Assembly: GCA_009744235.1 (NCBI GenBank)
Contig: WPHV01000002.1
Location: 62,001 to 126,000 of the forward strand
From: Gillisella vitis
GTDB lineage: Bacteria; Pseudomonadota; Alphaproteobacteria; Rhizobiales; Rhizobiaceae
Reading direction: 5' to 3'
DNA length: 64,000 nucleotides
Below, in pieces: positions 35,810 to 48,210 of this stretch (position 1 is its first letter; every line of letters begins with the position of its first letter). The notes beneath the pieces were generated by a model, which did no database searches, was not told the DNA's origin, and was given only the letters and a program-made list of their open reading frames with translations. Made by a program: the position numbers and the translations under genes.

Positions 35810-37399
35810 CAGGATTGCCGAGCGAAGCTCGGCGGGGCGAACCGGCTTCGAGAGGATCGGTATTTCACTGTCGGCGATATCCTCGATCACTCTCGCGGGA
35901 GCGTGTCCCGTCATCACCACAGCTGGTACTTTCCAACCGGCAAGCTGGCGCACCTTGGCGATACATTCCGTGCCTGTCATGCGTCCGCCGAGATCAAAGT
36001 CCGTTATCAGCAGATCGCAATGGTGCAGCACGGAGGGGATCGCTGTTTCTGCCTGAACCGTACAGCCCCATTTGCGCAGCAGGCTGGCCGTGGCAAGCAG
36101 CACGGCCTCATCGTCTTCAACAAGCAGCACGCGCAGGCCATGAGCCGGATTGGTAGCGGATGGCGCTATCTGCTCCGCGCTCAAAACCTTCATGGGGACG
36201 GCAATCTTCAATCCCGATACGGAGATCGCCGTTCCCGCTCCGACGACCGACCGCAATGAGACCTGCAACCCCATGAGGGTGCCGAGGCGCTTGACGATTG
36301 CCAAGCCCAGGCCGACCCCGTCGACATCCTTGTCACCCCGCTCACGGACCTGATAAAACTCTTCGAATATGCGAAGGTGATGCTCTGGCGCAATGCCGGG
36401 GCCTTGGTCATAAACCTGAATGGTCAGGCTGCCGCCCCTGCGGCGGCAGCCGATCAGGATTTTACGGCCCCCGGCATATTTAATCGCGTTGCTCAGGATA
36501 TTTTGCAGAATCGTATTCAGCAGAGACCGATCAACCGCAACAAATTTTGTGCAATTGACGAGCCGTAGCTGTGATCCGGCTTTCTGTGCGGCCTCCATAT
36601 TCTGATCGACAACCTCATTGAGAATATCGGCAATCGCTACCGTTTCCATCTGCGGGATCAGTTTGCCACTGTCCAGGGTGGAAATATCGAGCAAGGATTT
36701 GAACAGTCGTGACACGCTTTGCAGCGATCGATCGATATTGTCGACCATCGCCAGTTCTTCCTGTTTCAGCCCTGCGTCGCGCAAGCAAGCCGTAAACAGG
36801 CTGATGGCGTGGATAGGTTGGCGAAGGTCATGGCTGGCATGGGCAAGAAACCGCGATTTTGACAGGTTTGCTTCCTGCTCGGCGGCATAGGCAGTTTGAA
36901 GCCGAAGCAAGAATGCCAGCGTGTAGGATGGGGCCAGAATTGCCATCATTATGAATGTCAGCACGACATAAGGGTTCTGCTGCCAATAGACATTGAAATA
37001 AGTGGCGATTGCGAAAGAACTCAACGCCAATGCCGTCGCCGGAAGCAAATGCTTGGGGCCGAAACGTAAGCCGCTGACAACCGTATGCCAGACGACAAGT
37101 GCTGCAATCGGGAAAAGTGGCGCCCCGCCGACGGACATCGCAAATGTCGTGAACGTATAGTCGAGCAGCGTAACCACGGTTCGCCGCAGCATGTTGACGC
37201 CTGGCCGCAGAACGATCCACAGGAGCAGCAGGAAGGAATAGGGGATGTAAATCGCAAACAGCCAATAGAAACTTTGCCCTTCTGGAGGCGTGGCACCATT
37301 TGCGACCAGGGGCATGACATAGGCGGCGGTTATGAAAATAACGGCAATGCGCATGATTGCCTGCGCCCGTTCGGTATCGAATGAGGCATCGTTGCGCAT
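35780..37399 (-). CDS. Hybrid sensor histidine kinase with C-terminal receiver domain
   Basis: Taking the ATG at 37399 gives 539 residues; a TTG start at 37432 is possible. The N-terminal 165 residues form about six membrane helices with little periplasmic sequence. They are followed by HisKA with phosphoacceptor H190 in FLAHASHDLRQPIHAISLF, an HATPase domain (N box NAIKYAGG, G1 VYDQGPGIAPEHHLRIFEEF, G2 GVGLGLAIVKRLG), and a receiver (about 420-535: VLLVEDDEAVLL, LLITDFDLGG). The input signal is probably sensed in the membrane. The 3' end overlaps the convergent response-regulator gene by 30 bases. Confidence 0.9.
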   Translation of the reverse strand: MRNDASFDTERAQAIMRIAVIFITAAYVMPLVANGATPPEGQSFYWLFAIYIPYSFLLLLWIVLRPGVNMLRRTVVTLLDYTFTTFAMSVGGAPLFPIAALVVWHTVVSGLRFGPKHLLPATALALSSFAIATYFNVYWQQNPYVVLTFIMMAILAPSYTLAFLLRLQTAYAAEQEANLSKSRFLAHASHDLRQPIHAISLFTACLRDAGLKQEELAMVDNIDRSLQSVSRLFKSLLDISTLDSGKLIPQMETVAIADILNEVVDQNMEAAQKAGSQLRLVNCTKFVAVDRSLLNTILQNILSNAIKYAGGRKILIGCRRRGGSLTIQVYDQGPGIAPEHHLRIFEEFYQVRERGDKDVDGVGLGLAIVKRLGTLMGLQVSLRSVVGAGTAISVSGLKIAVPMKVLSAEQIAPSATNPAHGLRVLLVEDDEAVLLATASLLRKWGCTVQAETAIPSVLHHCDLLITDFDLGGRMTGTECIAKVRQLAGWKVPAVVMTGHAPARVIEDIADSEIPILSKPVRPAELRSAILLPGIGVPFR

Positions 37400-37924
37400 A
37401 CCGAAAAGCCGAATAAAACCGTTGGATCTCAAATTATTTTTCCGTCTGATTGACTCTACAATATCCGCTCTGGTGGCATCCCTTGCCCAATAGATATCCC
37501 TTTAAGAGATGAATGGCGCAATCCGTCGCAGCACTGTCCAGAAATTCTGAGCGTGCTTAGTCCAAGGCGGTGCTGTTTCCTTGACGCCGCGGTTCCTGTT
37601 TAACCCTTTGTGCAATCAGGATTCAATGGCGGCGTAACGTGACGTGTTATTGTACCGGAGGAGTATAGCTTATCGGGGAGGGTACGCATGGTTTGCTCAA
37701 TGCGTCTTCAATTGCCGCAAAGGCCTTTCCGACTCAGCAATCCGTATCCACTCGGCACTGCATCGAGCGGTGCGCTTGGTTTTGAATGTGGCGCGGGTAT
37801 GCAAAGGGGAGGGATGCGATAAGGCGCTGCATTTCGCAAAGGCGGCATCGCCACGAGGTCCGGCTGGGGGTGCCAGTAATCTGACGGGACGCGGCAGATG
37901 CCGCGTCCCGTTCAATGTCATTGA
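37400..37924. other. Intergenic region between katG and the hybrid kinase gene
   Basis: About 525 bases without a convincing gene. It contains the kinase promoter region and, next to katG, the terminator-like hairpin at 37884-37911. A plus-strand open frame at 37644-38018 runs into antisense katG and has no family features, so it is not called. Confidence 0.5.
37884..37911 (-). terminator. Strong hairpin downstream of katG
   Basis: ACGGGACGCGGCA is perfectly complementary to TGCCGCGTCCCGT with two bases between, giving a very stable GC-rich stem 14 bases after the katG stop. There is no T-tract on the katG strand, so it may act as an mRNA-stabilising structure or a Rho-assisted terminator. 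Confidence 0.6.
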
Positions 37925-40599
<2,675 letters not shown>

Positions 40600-40794
40600 A
40601 TGATGAACATGCTGTCACTCCCCGCCATTCTCGGTATCTCCCTCGGCGCTGCTGGTTTTGCAGCCTTCAGCCGAAAGAACAAACCGTGGAGTGCTCTTAA
40701 AAGGATCGGTTATTTTATTGTGGTGGCGATCGGAATTTTGCTGGTCATGCTGGCTTTGAATTTCGGACTCTACTACTCCAATCGCGTTTCCTGA
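40600..40794 (+). CDS. Small membrane protein of unknown function (64 residues)
   Basis: A short open frame preceded by GAAGAAAG. It encodes two hydrophobic segments (LSLPAILGISLGAAGFAAF, and RIGYFIVVAIGILLVMLALN) separated by a positively charged loop (SRKNKPWSALKR), the pattern of a small two-helix inner-membrane protein. Three ATG codons in the first 12 bases make the exact start uncertain. No family is recognised. It could be an unrelated chance frame, but the composition is that of a membrane protein rather than random sequence. Confidence 0.5.
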   Translation: MMNMLSLPAILGISLGAAGFAAFSRKNKPWSALKRIGYFIVVAIGILLVMLALNFGLYYSNRVS

Positions 40795-40836
40795 TCGGGC
40801 AAGGCACTGGTAAAGCCGCTATAATAATGCCGTAGA

Positions 40837-40904
40837 GCCTGTCTGGTTCAGCATGAACCTGACAGGCGCCTAATCAAATCTCGAAGATGCTCACGCATCC
40901 TCGA
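40837..40904. repeat. Two-module intergenic palindromic repeat
   Basis: Module 1 (40837-40867): GCCTGTC and GACAGGC flank GGTTCA and TGAACC, the same core as the palindrome at 21511-21547. Module 2 (40881-40904): TCGA-A-GATGC-TCAC-GCATC-C-TCGA, which resembles the centre of copies A and B. The two modules side by side suggest a mosaic element built of separable palindromes. Confidence 0.65.
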
Positions 40905-40931
40905 CATCATCCGCTTGGATCATCGGAAACA

Positions 40932-41429
<498 letters not shown>

Positions 41430-41499
41430 TTAGGGAATGCGGGTTGGAGCCGAGATCAGAATACATTTGGCGCTTCTGATCCCGGTGACGGCACTCGCC

Positions 41500-42441
41500 T
41501 CAGAGTTTGGCAATCTGCGCACGAAAATGCTCGGTGCCTTCAACGATTTTATCCAACACAGCATCCAGCGCCCAGAAGCGCTCACGAATGTCATAATCAA
41601 TCACCCGGCAGCGAATGCTGTCAAACGTGCCGATCCGCTGGTGGTAGAGCTTGGCAAGTGCCGGATAGCCGAGGGCCTCCGAAACAGCTGACAGCACAAG
41701 AAAAGTGGCCAGTTCGTCAGCCAGTTCTGGATGCTTTTCACCCTCGCGCCACAGCCAGTTGTAGAGATCGGGATGGAAATTGGTGAAGACGCCGTTGAAA
41801 CCCGGCACGCCTGCCTTCATCGCATCCCAGGCAATGGCAGCATTGGCATTGAGGATTTTCAGCGGTGTGCCTTTGGTCAGCCCCAAGCGACGCTTGACCG
41901 TATCAAGATCACAGCTCACGTCCTTGAGCATGATAAAACGACCGGTATGGGCGCAATAGGTCAGTTCCTCATCGCTCAGCAAACGGCGATAGGGGGCCGG
42001 GCACTCGTAAAGACCAAGCGGCAGGTCCTCCGGCAGCACGGATAAAAGCGTGTCCAGTGTTGTCTTGAAGGCAGCTGTGCCTTCTTTCTTGGGGTCGAGA
42101 TGGTTGGTCACGAGGATCAGCCCATCTGCGCCAACCCGGCTCATGGCCTGCAATTCCTCAATCTGCGTGTCCAGATCGTCGCTGATATGGCCGGACACAA
42201 CGACTGGAAGGCGACCAGCTACCTTTTCCACCACGAAACGACCCAGCGCCACACGCTCATCCAGCGACAGGAACATCATTTCGCTGGACTGGCAGACTGC
42301 GAACAAAGCCCCGGAGCCATTGGCGACATACCATTCGATGAGGCGTTCCAAACCGGGGTAATCGATCTGCCCATCCTCAAGAAAGGGCGTGAGCATGACG
42401 GGAATAATGCCTTGGATAGATTGAGCTTTGCTGGTCATCAT
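41500..42441 (-). CDS. Dihydrodipicolinate synthase/N-acetylneuraminate lyase family aldolase
   Basis: The ATG at 42441 is chosen; an in-frame TTG at 42444 and ATG at 42438 are alternatives. The product is 313 residues and a class I aldolase TIM barrel. The family pattern is visible as GSGALFAVCQSSEMMFLSLD (normally GTxGE), YECPAPY (carrying the catalytic Tyr) and the Schiff-base Lys in FIMLKDVS. The substitutions in the first motif argue against lysine biosynthesis and for a sugar-acid lyase or a 2-keto-3-deoxy acid aldolase. It is flanked by YhcH, an organic-anion MFS transporter and a LacI regulator. The protein has several Cys and Met, unlike the sulfur-region proteins. Confidence 0.85.
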   Translation of the reverse strand: MMTSKAQSIQGIIPVMLTPFLEDGQIDYPGLERLIEWYVANGSGALFAVCQSSEMMFLSLDERVALGRFVVEKVAGRLPVVVSGHISDDLDTQIEELQAMSRVGADGLILVTNHLDPKKEGTAAFKTTLDTLLSVLPEDLPLGLYECPAPYRRLLSDEELTYCAHTGRFIMLKDVSCDLDTVKRRLGLTKGTPLKILNANAAIAWDAMKAGVPGFNGVFTNFHPDLYNWLWREGEKHPELADELATFLVLSAVSEALGYPALAKLYHQRIGTFDSIRCRVIDYDIRERFWALDAVLDKIVEGTEHFRAQIAKL

Positions 42442-42518
42442 CAATGTCCGTTATTGGATTTCGAATGCGCTTTCCGGGATCTCCCGGAAAGCGGTATGTG
42501 AGGAAAAGGCGGTTGGCC

Positions 42519-43832
42519 TCATGACTGGTCCATCGGTTCACGAACCAGGAAGAAGTAGCTGGCGGCACCCACAAAGGCGATAGCAGCACCCGTCAGCAAG
42601 GCAGGCACGAAAGACGAGTATTCCGCAATGAAACCCGTTGCGATCGGAGCCAGAGAGCCACCCAGGAAGCCGCCAAAATTCTGGAGGGAACCCAGCGACG
42701 CCACTCGGTTTTTTGGAGCAACGGCTGTCACCAGCGCCCATGAGCAGGCAGAGGCGGCATTGGTGAGGAAGATCACCACGGAAATGCAGAAAATCGCAAT
42801 GTTATTGTCGGCAACCAGCGCTGCGGGAACCGTAAAGGCAGCCATGCCAAGCATGGCGATGACAACAGGAATGCGACGACCACGGACCGGTGAAGCCGCC
42901 GTTTTCTTAATGATCTTGTCCGACAGCCAGCCAGCCACGAGGCAACCGATAAAGCCGCAGAAGAATGGCACGGAGGCCATGAAACCGGTGCGGGCAAGGC
43001 TCATATGCCGCTCGTTGACCAGATAAGATGGCAACCAGCTGAGATAAACCCAGTTAAGGTAAACATTGCCGAAATAGCCAAGGATCATGCCCCAGGTGGC
43101 GCGATAGGAAAACAGCTGGCCCCAATCGGCAAGCGTCACCTTCTGCTGCTTTTCTTCCGTCTCCGAAGAGAGGTACGAGCGTTCCTCTGCGGTCAGCCCC
43201 ATGTCCTTTGGATCGCGATACAGCAGAAACCAGAGCACAGCCATGACAAGGCCAGCGGCACCGGTGATGATGAAGACCCAGCGCCAATCCAGAACGATCA
43301 GAAGCTGGGTGAGCAGCAAAGGCGCAATAGCTGTGCCCAATGGCGATGCTGAATTGAAGATGCCTGTGGGCACGCCGCGCTTGCTCACCGGGAACCAGTT
43401 GCTGACAACCCGGGCAGCCGACGGAAATTGCGGCGCTTCACCAATGCCCAGACCGATACGGCTCAGGATAAACTGGGTAAAGGACGTGACAAAACCTCCG
43501 GCGGCCTGGGCCAGCGACCAGAACACCAGACCGAAACCCAAAAGGCGACGCGGTCCGAGACGGTCCACCATTGCCCCAACCGGAAGCTGCGCCAGCGCAT
43601 AGCTCCAGGAAAATGCCGAGAGCAGCAGGCCCATTTCACCGAGGGTCAAGCCCATGTCTTCGGTGATCCGATGATTGGCAACCGCCAGCGTCCCGCGATC
43701 CATGTAATTGATGACGCCAGCCACCACCAGCAGGCAAAGCGAGGTGATCTGCATGCGCCGGACACGGGGCGGTGCTTTGGCTTGGGTCGACCCCAGTGGA
43801 GCCGAGGGCTCGGAACTGACAATGGTGCTCAT
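42519..43832 (-). CDS. MFS transporter, anion:cation symporter (ACS) family, sugar-acid type
   Basis: A 437-residue transporter with twelve predicted helices. The N-terminal half has GVINYMDRGTLAVANHRI, SWSYALAQLPVGAMVDRLGP and GIGEAPQFPSAARVVSNWFP, typical of the GudP/ExuT/D-galactonate branch. A central hydrophilic loop holds EERSYLSSETEEKQQK. It probably imports a hexuronate, aldarate or related acid with protons. AGGAGGAG lies before the ATG. A perfect LacI-type operator lies 122 bases upstream, shared with the divergent regulator. Confidence 0.9.
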   Translation of the reverse strand: MSTIVSSEPSAPLGSTQAKAPPRVRRMQITSLCLLVVAGVINYMDRGTLAVANHRITEDMGLTLGEMGLLLSAFSWSYALAQLPVGAMVDRLGPRRLLGFGLVFWSLAQAAGGFVTSFTQFILSRIGLGIGEAPQFPSAARVVSNWFPVSKRGVPTGIFNSASPLGTAIAPLLLTQLLIVLDWRWVFIITGAAGLVMAVLWFLLYRDPKDMGLTAEERSYLSSETEEKQQKVTLADWGQLFSYRATWGMILGYFGNVYLNWVYLSWLPSYLVNERHMSLARTGFMASVPFFCGFIGCLVAGWLSDKIIKKTAASPVRGRRIPVVIAMLGMAAFTVPAALVADNNIAIFCISVVIFLTNAASACSWALVTAVAPKNRVASLGSLQNFGGFLGGSLAPIATGFIAEYSSFVPALLTGAAIAFVGAASYFFLVREPMDQS

Positions 43833-43953
43833 GACGTCTCTCCTCCTTGGATGTCCGTTGCGGTTGGAGTATCCCGCGTCGCCTGTGGATTACCGTGCTG
43901 TGGGGGTTGAAAGGTGTCCCGCATGGCAATCGCAAGCTCCTCCCCGCGACTGT

Positions 43954-43969
43954 ATGTAAGCGCTTACAT
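43954..43969. promoter_or_regulatory. LacI-family operator palindrome ATGTAAGCGCTTACAT
   Basis: A perfect 16-bp palindrome with the central CG typical of LacI/GalR operators. It lies between the MFS transporter (122 bases from its start) and the divergent LacI gene (162 bases from its start), so it can serve both promoters. It is the only such palindrome in the gap. Confidence 0.75.
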
Positions 43970-44130
43970 GAGATTATTTCAAAAATCTGTCAACGGTCTT
44001 TTTCTTTCAAAAAATCAATGTGTGACTTTAAATCGGCTTGTATCGAGCCAACTTGATAAGGGGCGCCATTTCAGACTGGCGATTTTCGAGCTAACGAAGA
44101 CATACGACAACTTGCGCAAGCGGAGACGCA

Positions 44131-45207
44131 ATGACAGAAACGCCTGATCGGCCCACAACCCCTCTGAAACGCACCCGTGAAGGCAGCGGCAGGGCAAGGC
44201 TGGAGGAGGTTGCGCGCAGGGCTTGCGTTTCGACAGCCACGGTTTCTCGTGCTTTCAACACGCCCGAAAGGGTTTCTCCTGAAACACGCGAGCGCATTTT
44301 CTCGACCGCAAAGGCCCTGGGTTGGGTTCCGAATGCCGCTGGCCGGGCGTTGGCATCGAACCGCACCCATATTGCCGGTGTCATCATCCCAACGCTGGAC
44401 AATGAAATCTTCTCCCATCAGGTCGGTGCAATGCAGCGGGTGTTTGCCGAACACGGATTGAACCTTCTCATCGCCTGTTCGAATTACGATCCTGAACTGG
44501 GTTTCCAACAGGCAAAAGCCATGATCGAGCGCGGCGTGGAGGCACTGGCGCTGGCGGGCGAATCCCATCCTCAGGCGCTCTACGACAATCTGGACAATCT
44601 CGGCATTCCCTATGTGCTGACCTATGCTTATCGACAGGGCGCCTCGCATGCCATGGTGGGCTTCGATAATGCCGCAGCCTTTGCCCGGATGACCGATTAT
44701 CTGATAGGCCTTGGCCATCGACGTATCGCTGTGGTCATGCAGCCTAAAGACAATAATGACCGCGTGGTCGCGCGCCTCAGCGGTATCACAACCGCCCTTA
44801 GTGCAGCAGGATTGGAACTTTCGCCCGATCATTTGATCAGTGACAAGGCCAGTCTGGATTTTGGCATCGAAAGCGCCAAGCGGCTCGCGCAAGAGCCAAC
44901 GGACATTCGTCCGACTGCGATCATTTGCGGAAATGATACTCTGGCACTCGGCGTGCTGATGGGTTTGGCACAGATGGGAGCAAGCGTTCCGGGCGATTTT
45001 TCGGTGACGGGTTTCGACGATCTGGAACTCTCGTCTCGATTGTCTCCGGCACTCACCACGATGTCTGTCGATAACAAGGAAATCGGACGCATTGCCGCAG
45101 AACAACTCGTTCTGTGTCTTGGAGGCGAGATAACCTCGCCTCAATCCCGGGAAATATCGGTCAGCTTGCATATCCGGGAAAGTACAGCGGCCCCGCCAAC
45201 GAGATAG
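44131..45207 (+). CDS. LacI-family transcriptional regulator
   Basis: A 358-residue repressor. The N-terminal helix-turn-helix is at about 22-70 (RLEEVARRACVSTATVSRAF, then NTPERVSPETRERIFSTAKA and a hinge region NAAGRALASNRT). The rest is a periplasmic-binding-protein-like effector domain (IAGVIIPTLDNEIFSHQVGA, TAIICGNDTLALGVLMGLAQ, DFSVTGFDDLELSSRLSPAL). GGAG precedes the ATG. It is divergent from the MFS/DapA/YhcH genes, with the operator palindrome between. It should repress that operon until an intermediate of the sugar acid binds. Confidence 0.92.
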   Translation: MTETPDRPTTPLKRTREGSGRARLEEVARRACVSTATVSRAFNTPERVSPETRERIFSTAKALGWVPNAAGRALASNRTHIAGVIIPTLDNEIFSHQVGAMQRVFAEHGLNLLIACSNYDPELGFQQAKAMIERGVEALALAGESHPQALYDNLDNLGIPYVLTYAYRQGASHAMVGFDNAAAFARMTDYLIGLGHRRIAVVMQPKDNNDRVVARLSGITTALSAAGLELSPDHLISDKASLDFGIESAKRLAQEPTDIRPTAIICGNDTLALGVLMGLAQMGASVPGDFSVTGFDDLELSSRLSPALTTMSVDNKEIGRIAAEQLVLCLGGEITSPQSREISVSLHIRESTAAPPTR

Positions 45208-45727
45208 ACTGTATCAGGGGGCCGGGTGACAGACTTACCAATCGATGGTGATTGCCCGGAGCGTCCAACGATACAAACAGGATGGCCGGTCTATCTGAAC
45301 CGGACAGACTTTAGCAGCAGAATCGCCGTTATGGGAATGGGTGACAATTTGTTTGCCCTGTGGACCGGTCTGATTGCCAATTACAATCTTACCATGCCGA
45401 TTGAATGCTGTTCCAGCTGATGCCAATATCGGATGCTGAGTAATTTGGACCTTCGCCCGTGCTCACATCGGTAACGAGCGAGCCAACTTGATCGGTTCTC
45501 TGTTGAGTTTGGAAACTTGCCGGCGGCTTCTACCATGCAACTCCATGGCGCAGCTCTGGCCCTCAACACAGTCAATGCCGCCTGTCGTCTCTCTTAAACG
45601 GTTTTCCACACCCTCCTTTTCCCTTGCAATTTTCTACCATCACGGGAAAAAATGAAAAACCATTTCTTATAAAACATTAAATCTACATATTTAATGTATA
45701 AATAAGAATTGGAGCTGACGATCTACC
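45208..45727. other. Intergenic region before the S-substituted-cysteine-like gene cluster
   Basis: 520 bases without a convincing gene. Near 45294-45312 lies a degraded copy of the repeat core (TCTGAACCGGACAGACTTT). The 3' part is AT-rich and contains the perfect inverted repeat at 45674-45697 just before the LLM gene. An open frame at 45226-45420 overlaps the repeat and is not called. Confidence 0.5.
45674..45697. promoter_or_regulatory. Inverted repeat ACATTAAAT-N6-ATTTAATGT, candidate operator
   Basis: Nine-base arms are perfectly complementary with a six-base spacer, 31 bases upstream of the LLM ATG at 45728. The stretch also contains an AATCTA half-site at 45680-45685 like the left arm of the shared 21-bp motif. 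It is a good candidate for the control site of the 45.7-54.9 kb cluster. Confidence 0.5.
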
Positions 45728-46723
45728 ATGACCTATGCCCTTAGCCTGCTTGACAAAAGCCCGGTCGAACCGGGTGCTGTTGCCGCCGATGCCTTGAAAG
45801 CGACGGTCGCTCTTGCCCTGCGCGCCGAAGACCTTGGCTATCGGCGCTTCTGGCTTGCGGAACATCACAACCTGCCGACGCTTGCCAGTTCGGCGCCAGA
45901 GGTGATGATTGCCTATCTCCTGGCCAGGACGTCGCGGCTCAGAATCGGTTCCGGCGGCGTCATGCTTCAGCATTACAGCGCCTATAAGGTTGCAGAAACC
46001 TTCAATCTGCTGGCAGCGCTGGCGCCGGGCCGGGTGGATCTGGGTGTCGGCAAGGCACCGGGCGGATTTCCCTACGCCATCCGCGCTTTGCAAGCGGGCC
46101 GGAAAGCGGCTGCCCCTGCCGATTTCGAGGAACAGCTTGAGGATTTGAACCGCTATCTGCTGGCTGATGCCGCTGCTGCCAATGCCTTGCTGGCAACGCC
46201 GGTGCCGCCCGTTCCGGCAGAGCGTTTCCTGCTTGGTGCCAGTGTCGCCAGCGCAAAGCTGGCCGCGGCAAAAGGCTGGACGCTGGTGTTCGCCGGTCAT
46301 TTGAATGGTGACCAGCACAATCTGCAGGAGACCTTTGATGTTTATCGTCGTGAGACCGGTGGCAAGGTTCCCGTTCTGGCTCTGGCCGCTTTGGCTACCG
46401 ACACGCAAGAGACGGCGAGAAGCCTGGTGGCTGACATCAAGATCTTCAAGGTGATTCTGGCCAATGGTCAAAGCGTCAATGTCGGTAATGCCGAACAGGC
46501 TGCCGAGTTTGCGTGCCAGTCCGGCGTGTCGGATTACCGGGTTGAAGAAAAGACCCCGCATGTTCTGGCAGGCACGGGCGAGCAAGTCCGAAACGAGCTT
46601 GATGCCCTTCATGCCACGCTTGGAGTGAGCGAATTCATCATCGACATCCCCGTTGCGCAGTCGGCTTTTCGGCTCAATGCCATTGAGTTGATTGCCGGTT
46701 CGCGCCTGTCTCTCGCCGCCTGA
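45728..46723 (+). CDS. LLM class flavin-dependent oxidoreductase, MsnO8-like
   Basis: A 331-residue LLM protein of the short luciferase-like branch. It has YRRFWLAEHHNLPTLASSAP, RLRIGSGGVMLQHYSAYKVA, PGRVDLGVGKAPGG and a C-terminal segment ending in LSLAA. The ATG has GGAG 12 bases upstream. It starts a run of same-strand genes to 54910. Two internal Met and one Cys. The substrate is unknown; the neighbours suggest a sulfur compound. Confidence 0.85.
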   Translation: MTYALSLLDKSPVEPGAVAADALKATVALALRAEDLGYRRFWLAEHHNLPTLASSAPEVMIAYLLARTSRLRIGSGGVMLQHYSAYKVAETFNLLAALAPGRVDLGVGKAPGGFPYAIRALQAGRKAAAPADFEEQLEDLNRYLLADAAAANALLATPVPPVPAERFLLGASVASAKLAAAKGWTLVFAGHLNGDQHNLQETFDVYRRETGGKVPVLALAALATDTQETARSLVADIKIFKVILANGQSVNVGNAEQAAEFACQSGVSDYRVEEKTPHVLAGTGEQVRNELDALHATLGVSEFIIDIPVAQSAFRLNAIELIAGSRLSLAA

Positions 46724-46744
46724 TTTTTAGAGAAAGATGTTCTC

Positions 46745-48088
46745 ATGAGCAAGAAATCCATCAATTTTGGCGTGATGTTGCACGGTCCGGGCGGTCACAT
46801 GAATGCCTGGAAACATCCAAGCGTTCCCGCTGACGCCAGCGTCAACTTTCCCTTCTATGTTGAAACCGTCCGTAAGGCGGAAGCTGCTGGTTTCGCCTTC
46901 GCCTTTGTCGCCGACGGACTGTATATCAACGAGCATTCCATTCCGCATTTTCTCAACCGGTTCGAGCCGATTGCCATTCTCTCGGCACTGGCCGCATCCA
47001 CCTCAAAAATCGGGCTGGTCGGGACGATTTCCACCTCCTATTCGGACCCGTTTACCGTTGCCCGGCAATTTGCCTCTATTGATCATATCAGCGGCGGACG
47101 GGCCGGATGGAATGCGGTGACCACGCCGCTGGAAGGCTCCGGCCGCAATTATAGCCGCGAACATCCCGAGCACTCGCTGCGCTACCAGATTGCCGAGGAA
47201 TATCTGGATGTGGTCAAGGGCCTCTGGGACAGCTGGGACGATGACGCCTTCGTGCGCGACCGCGATACGGGTGCGTTCTTTGACCAGAAAAAGCTGCATC
47301 GGCTGGACCATAAGGGCCGTTTCTTCCGCGTCGAGGGCCCGCTCAATATTGGCCGCTCCCGGCAGGGTCAACCGGTGGTGTTTCAGGCGGGGTCTTCGGA
47401 TTCAGGCATTCATTTGGCGGGCAAACATGCCGATGCGGTCTTTACCAATGGCGCGAGTTTCGAAGAAGGGCAGGCCTTTGCCAAGCAGATCAAGCAGAGC
47501 GCCATTGCCCAAGGCCGTAGCGCCAGCGATGTGCTGATTTTTCCCGGCATCGGGCCGATTGTTGGTGCCACGCAGGAAGAAGCGGATGAAAAATATCGGG
47601 CAATCAGCGCCTTGGTGACGATTGAAGAAGCATTGCTGTTTTTGGGTCGGTTCTTCGATCATCATGATTTCCGCCAGTATCCGTTGGATGAGCCTTTCCC
47701 GGAGCTTGGCGATATTGGCAAAAACAGTTTCCGCTCCACCACCGACAAAATCAAGAAAAACGCCAGGGAAAAGGGCCAGACCTTGCGCGAAGTGGCGCTG
47801 GAAGCTGCAACACCCCGCAGCTCCTTTGTCGGCACACCCGACCGGATTGCTGATGAGATTATTCGCTGGGTCGATGGCGGTGCCGCCGATGGTTTCATTC
47901 TGGGCTTTCCGGTCATCACGGAAGGACTGGATGACTTTGTCGCCCATGTGCTGCCACGTCTTGAAGCGCGGGGCTATTTTGATCGCAACTTACAGGGTGA
48001 CACGTTGCGCGATCATCTCGGTCTGCCCTTCCGTGTAAGCCGCTATGCGGTGAAATCAGACGATCAGACAACACGGGCAGCCAGCTAG
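46745..48088 (+). CDS. LLM class flavin-dependent monooxygenase, NtaA/SnaA/DszA (YxeK/CmoJ-like) family
   Basis: A 447-residue enzyme paralogous to that at 21576-22877. Shared landmarks are [92 protein letters not shown] and [16 protein letters not shown]. It starts 21 bases after the MsnO8-like gene and is followed by an M20 deacetylase and a GNAT acetyltransferase. That order is the one seen for Bacillus YxeK, the enzyme that cleaves the C-S bond of N-acetyl-S-(2-succino)cysteine. It has no Cys. A role in cleaving an N-acetylated S-substituted cysteine is inference from context. Confidence 0.88.
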   Translation: MSKKSINFGVMLHGPGGHMNAWKHPSVPADASVNFPFYVETVRKAEAAGFAFAFVADGLYINEHSIPHFLNRFEPIAILSALAASTSKIGLVGTISTSYSDPFTVARQFASIDHISGGRAGWNAVTTPLEGSGRNYSREHPEHSLRYQIAEEYLDVVKGLWDSWDDDAFVRDRDTGAFFDQKKLHRLDHKGRFFRVEGPLNIGRSRQGQPVVFQAGSSDSGIHLAGKHADAVFTNGASFEEGQAFAKQIKQSAIAQGRSASDVLIFPGIGPIVGATQEEADEKYRAISALVTIEEALLFLGRFFDHHDFRQYPLDEPFPELGDIGKNSFRSTTDKIKKNAREKGQTLREVALEAATPRSSFVGTPDRIADEIIRWVDGGAADGFILGFPVITEGLDDFVAHVLPRLEARGYFDRNLQGDTLRDHLGLPFRVSRYAVKSDDQTTRAAS

Positions 48089-48186
48089 AGCATTCCTGCG
48101 TTTCCTGGAAACGCATGAATACTCTACCTCTTTTTTAACGCATTTCCGGACGCAAAACCGCACTGCACTTTTGCTGGAAATGCTCT
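48087..48186. repeat. Rhizobial-type AGAGCATT...AATGCTCT repeat
   Basis: A 100-base element begins AGAGCATTCC and ends GGAAATGCTCT in inverted orientation. An internal hairpin is formed by GCGTTTCC and GGAAACGC, and an internal segment reads ACGCATTTCCGGACGCAAAA. From memory this pattern is abundant between genes of Rhizobium and Agrobacterium. It overlaps the stop codon of the LLM gene. Confidence 0.7.
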
Positions 48187-48210
48187 AAGCGCACCAGCTG
48201 AAAGCAACCC

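Noticed and set aside
45226..45420. 64-residue open frame before the LLM cluster
   Set aside because: It covers a degraded repeat copy and shows no protein features.
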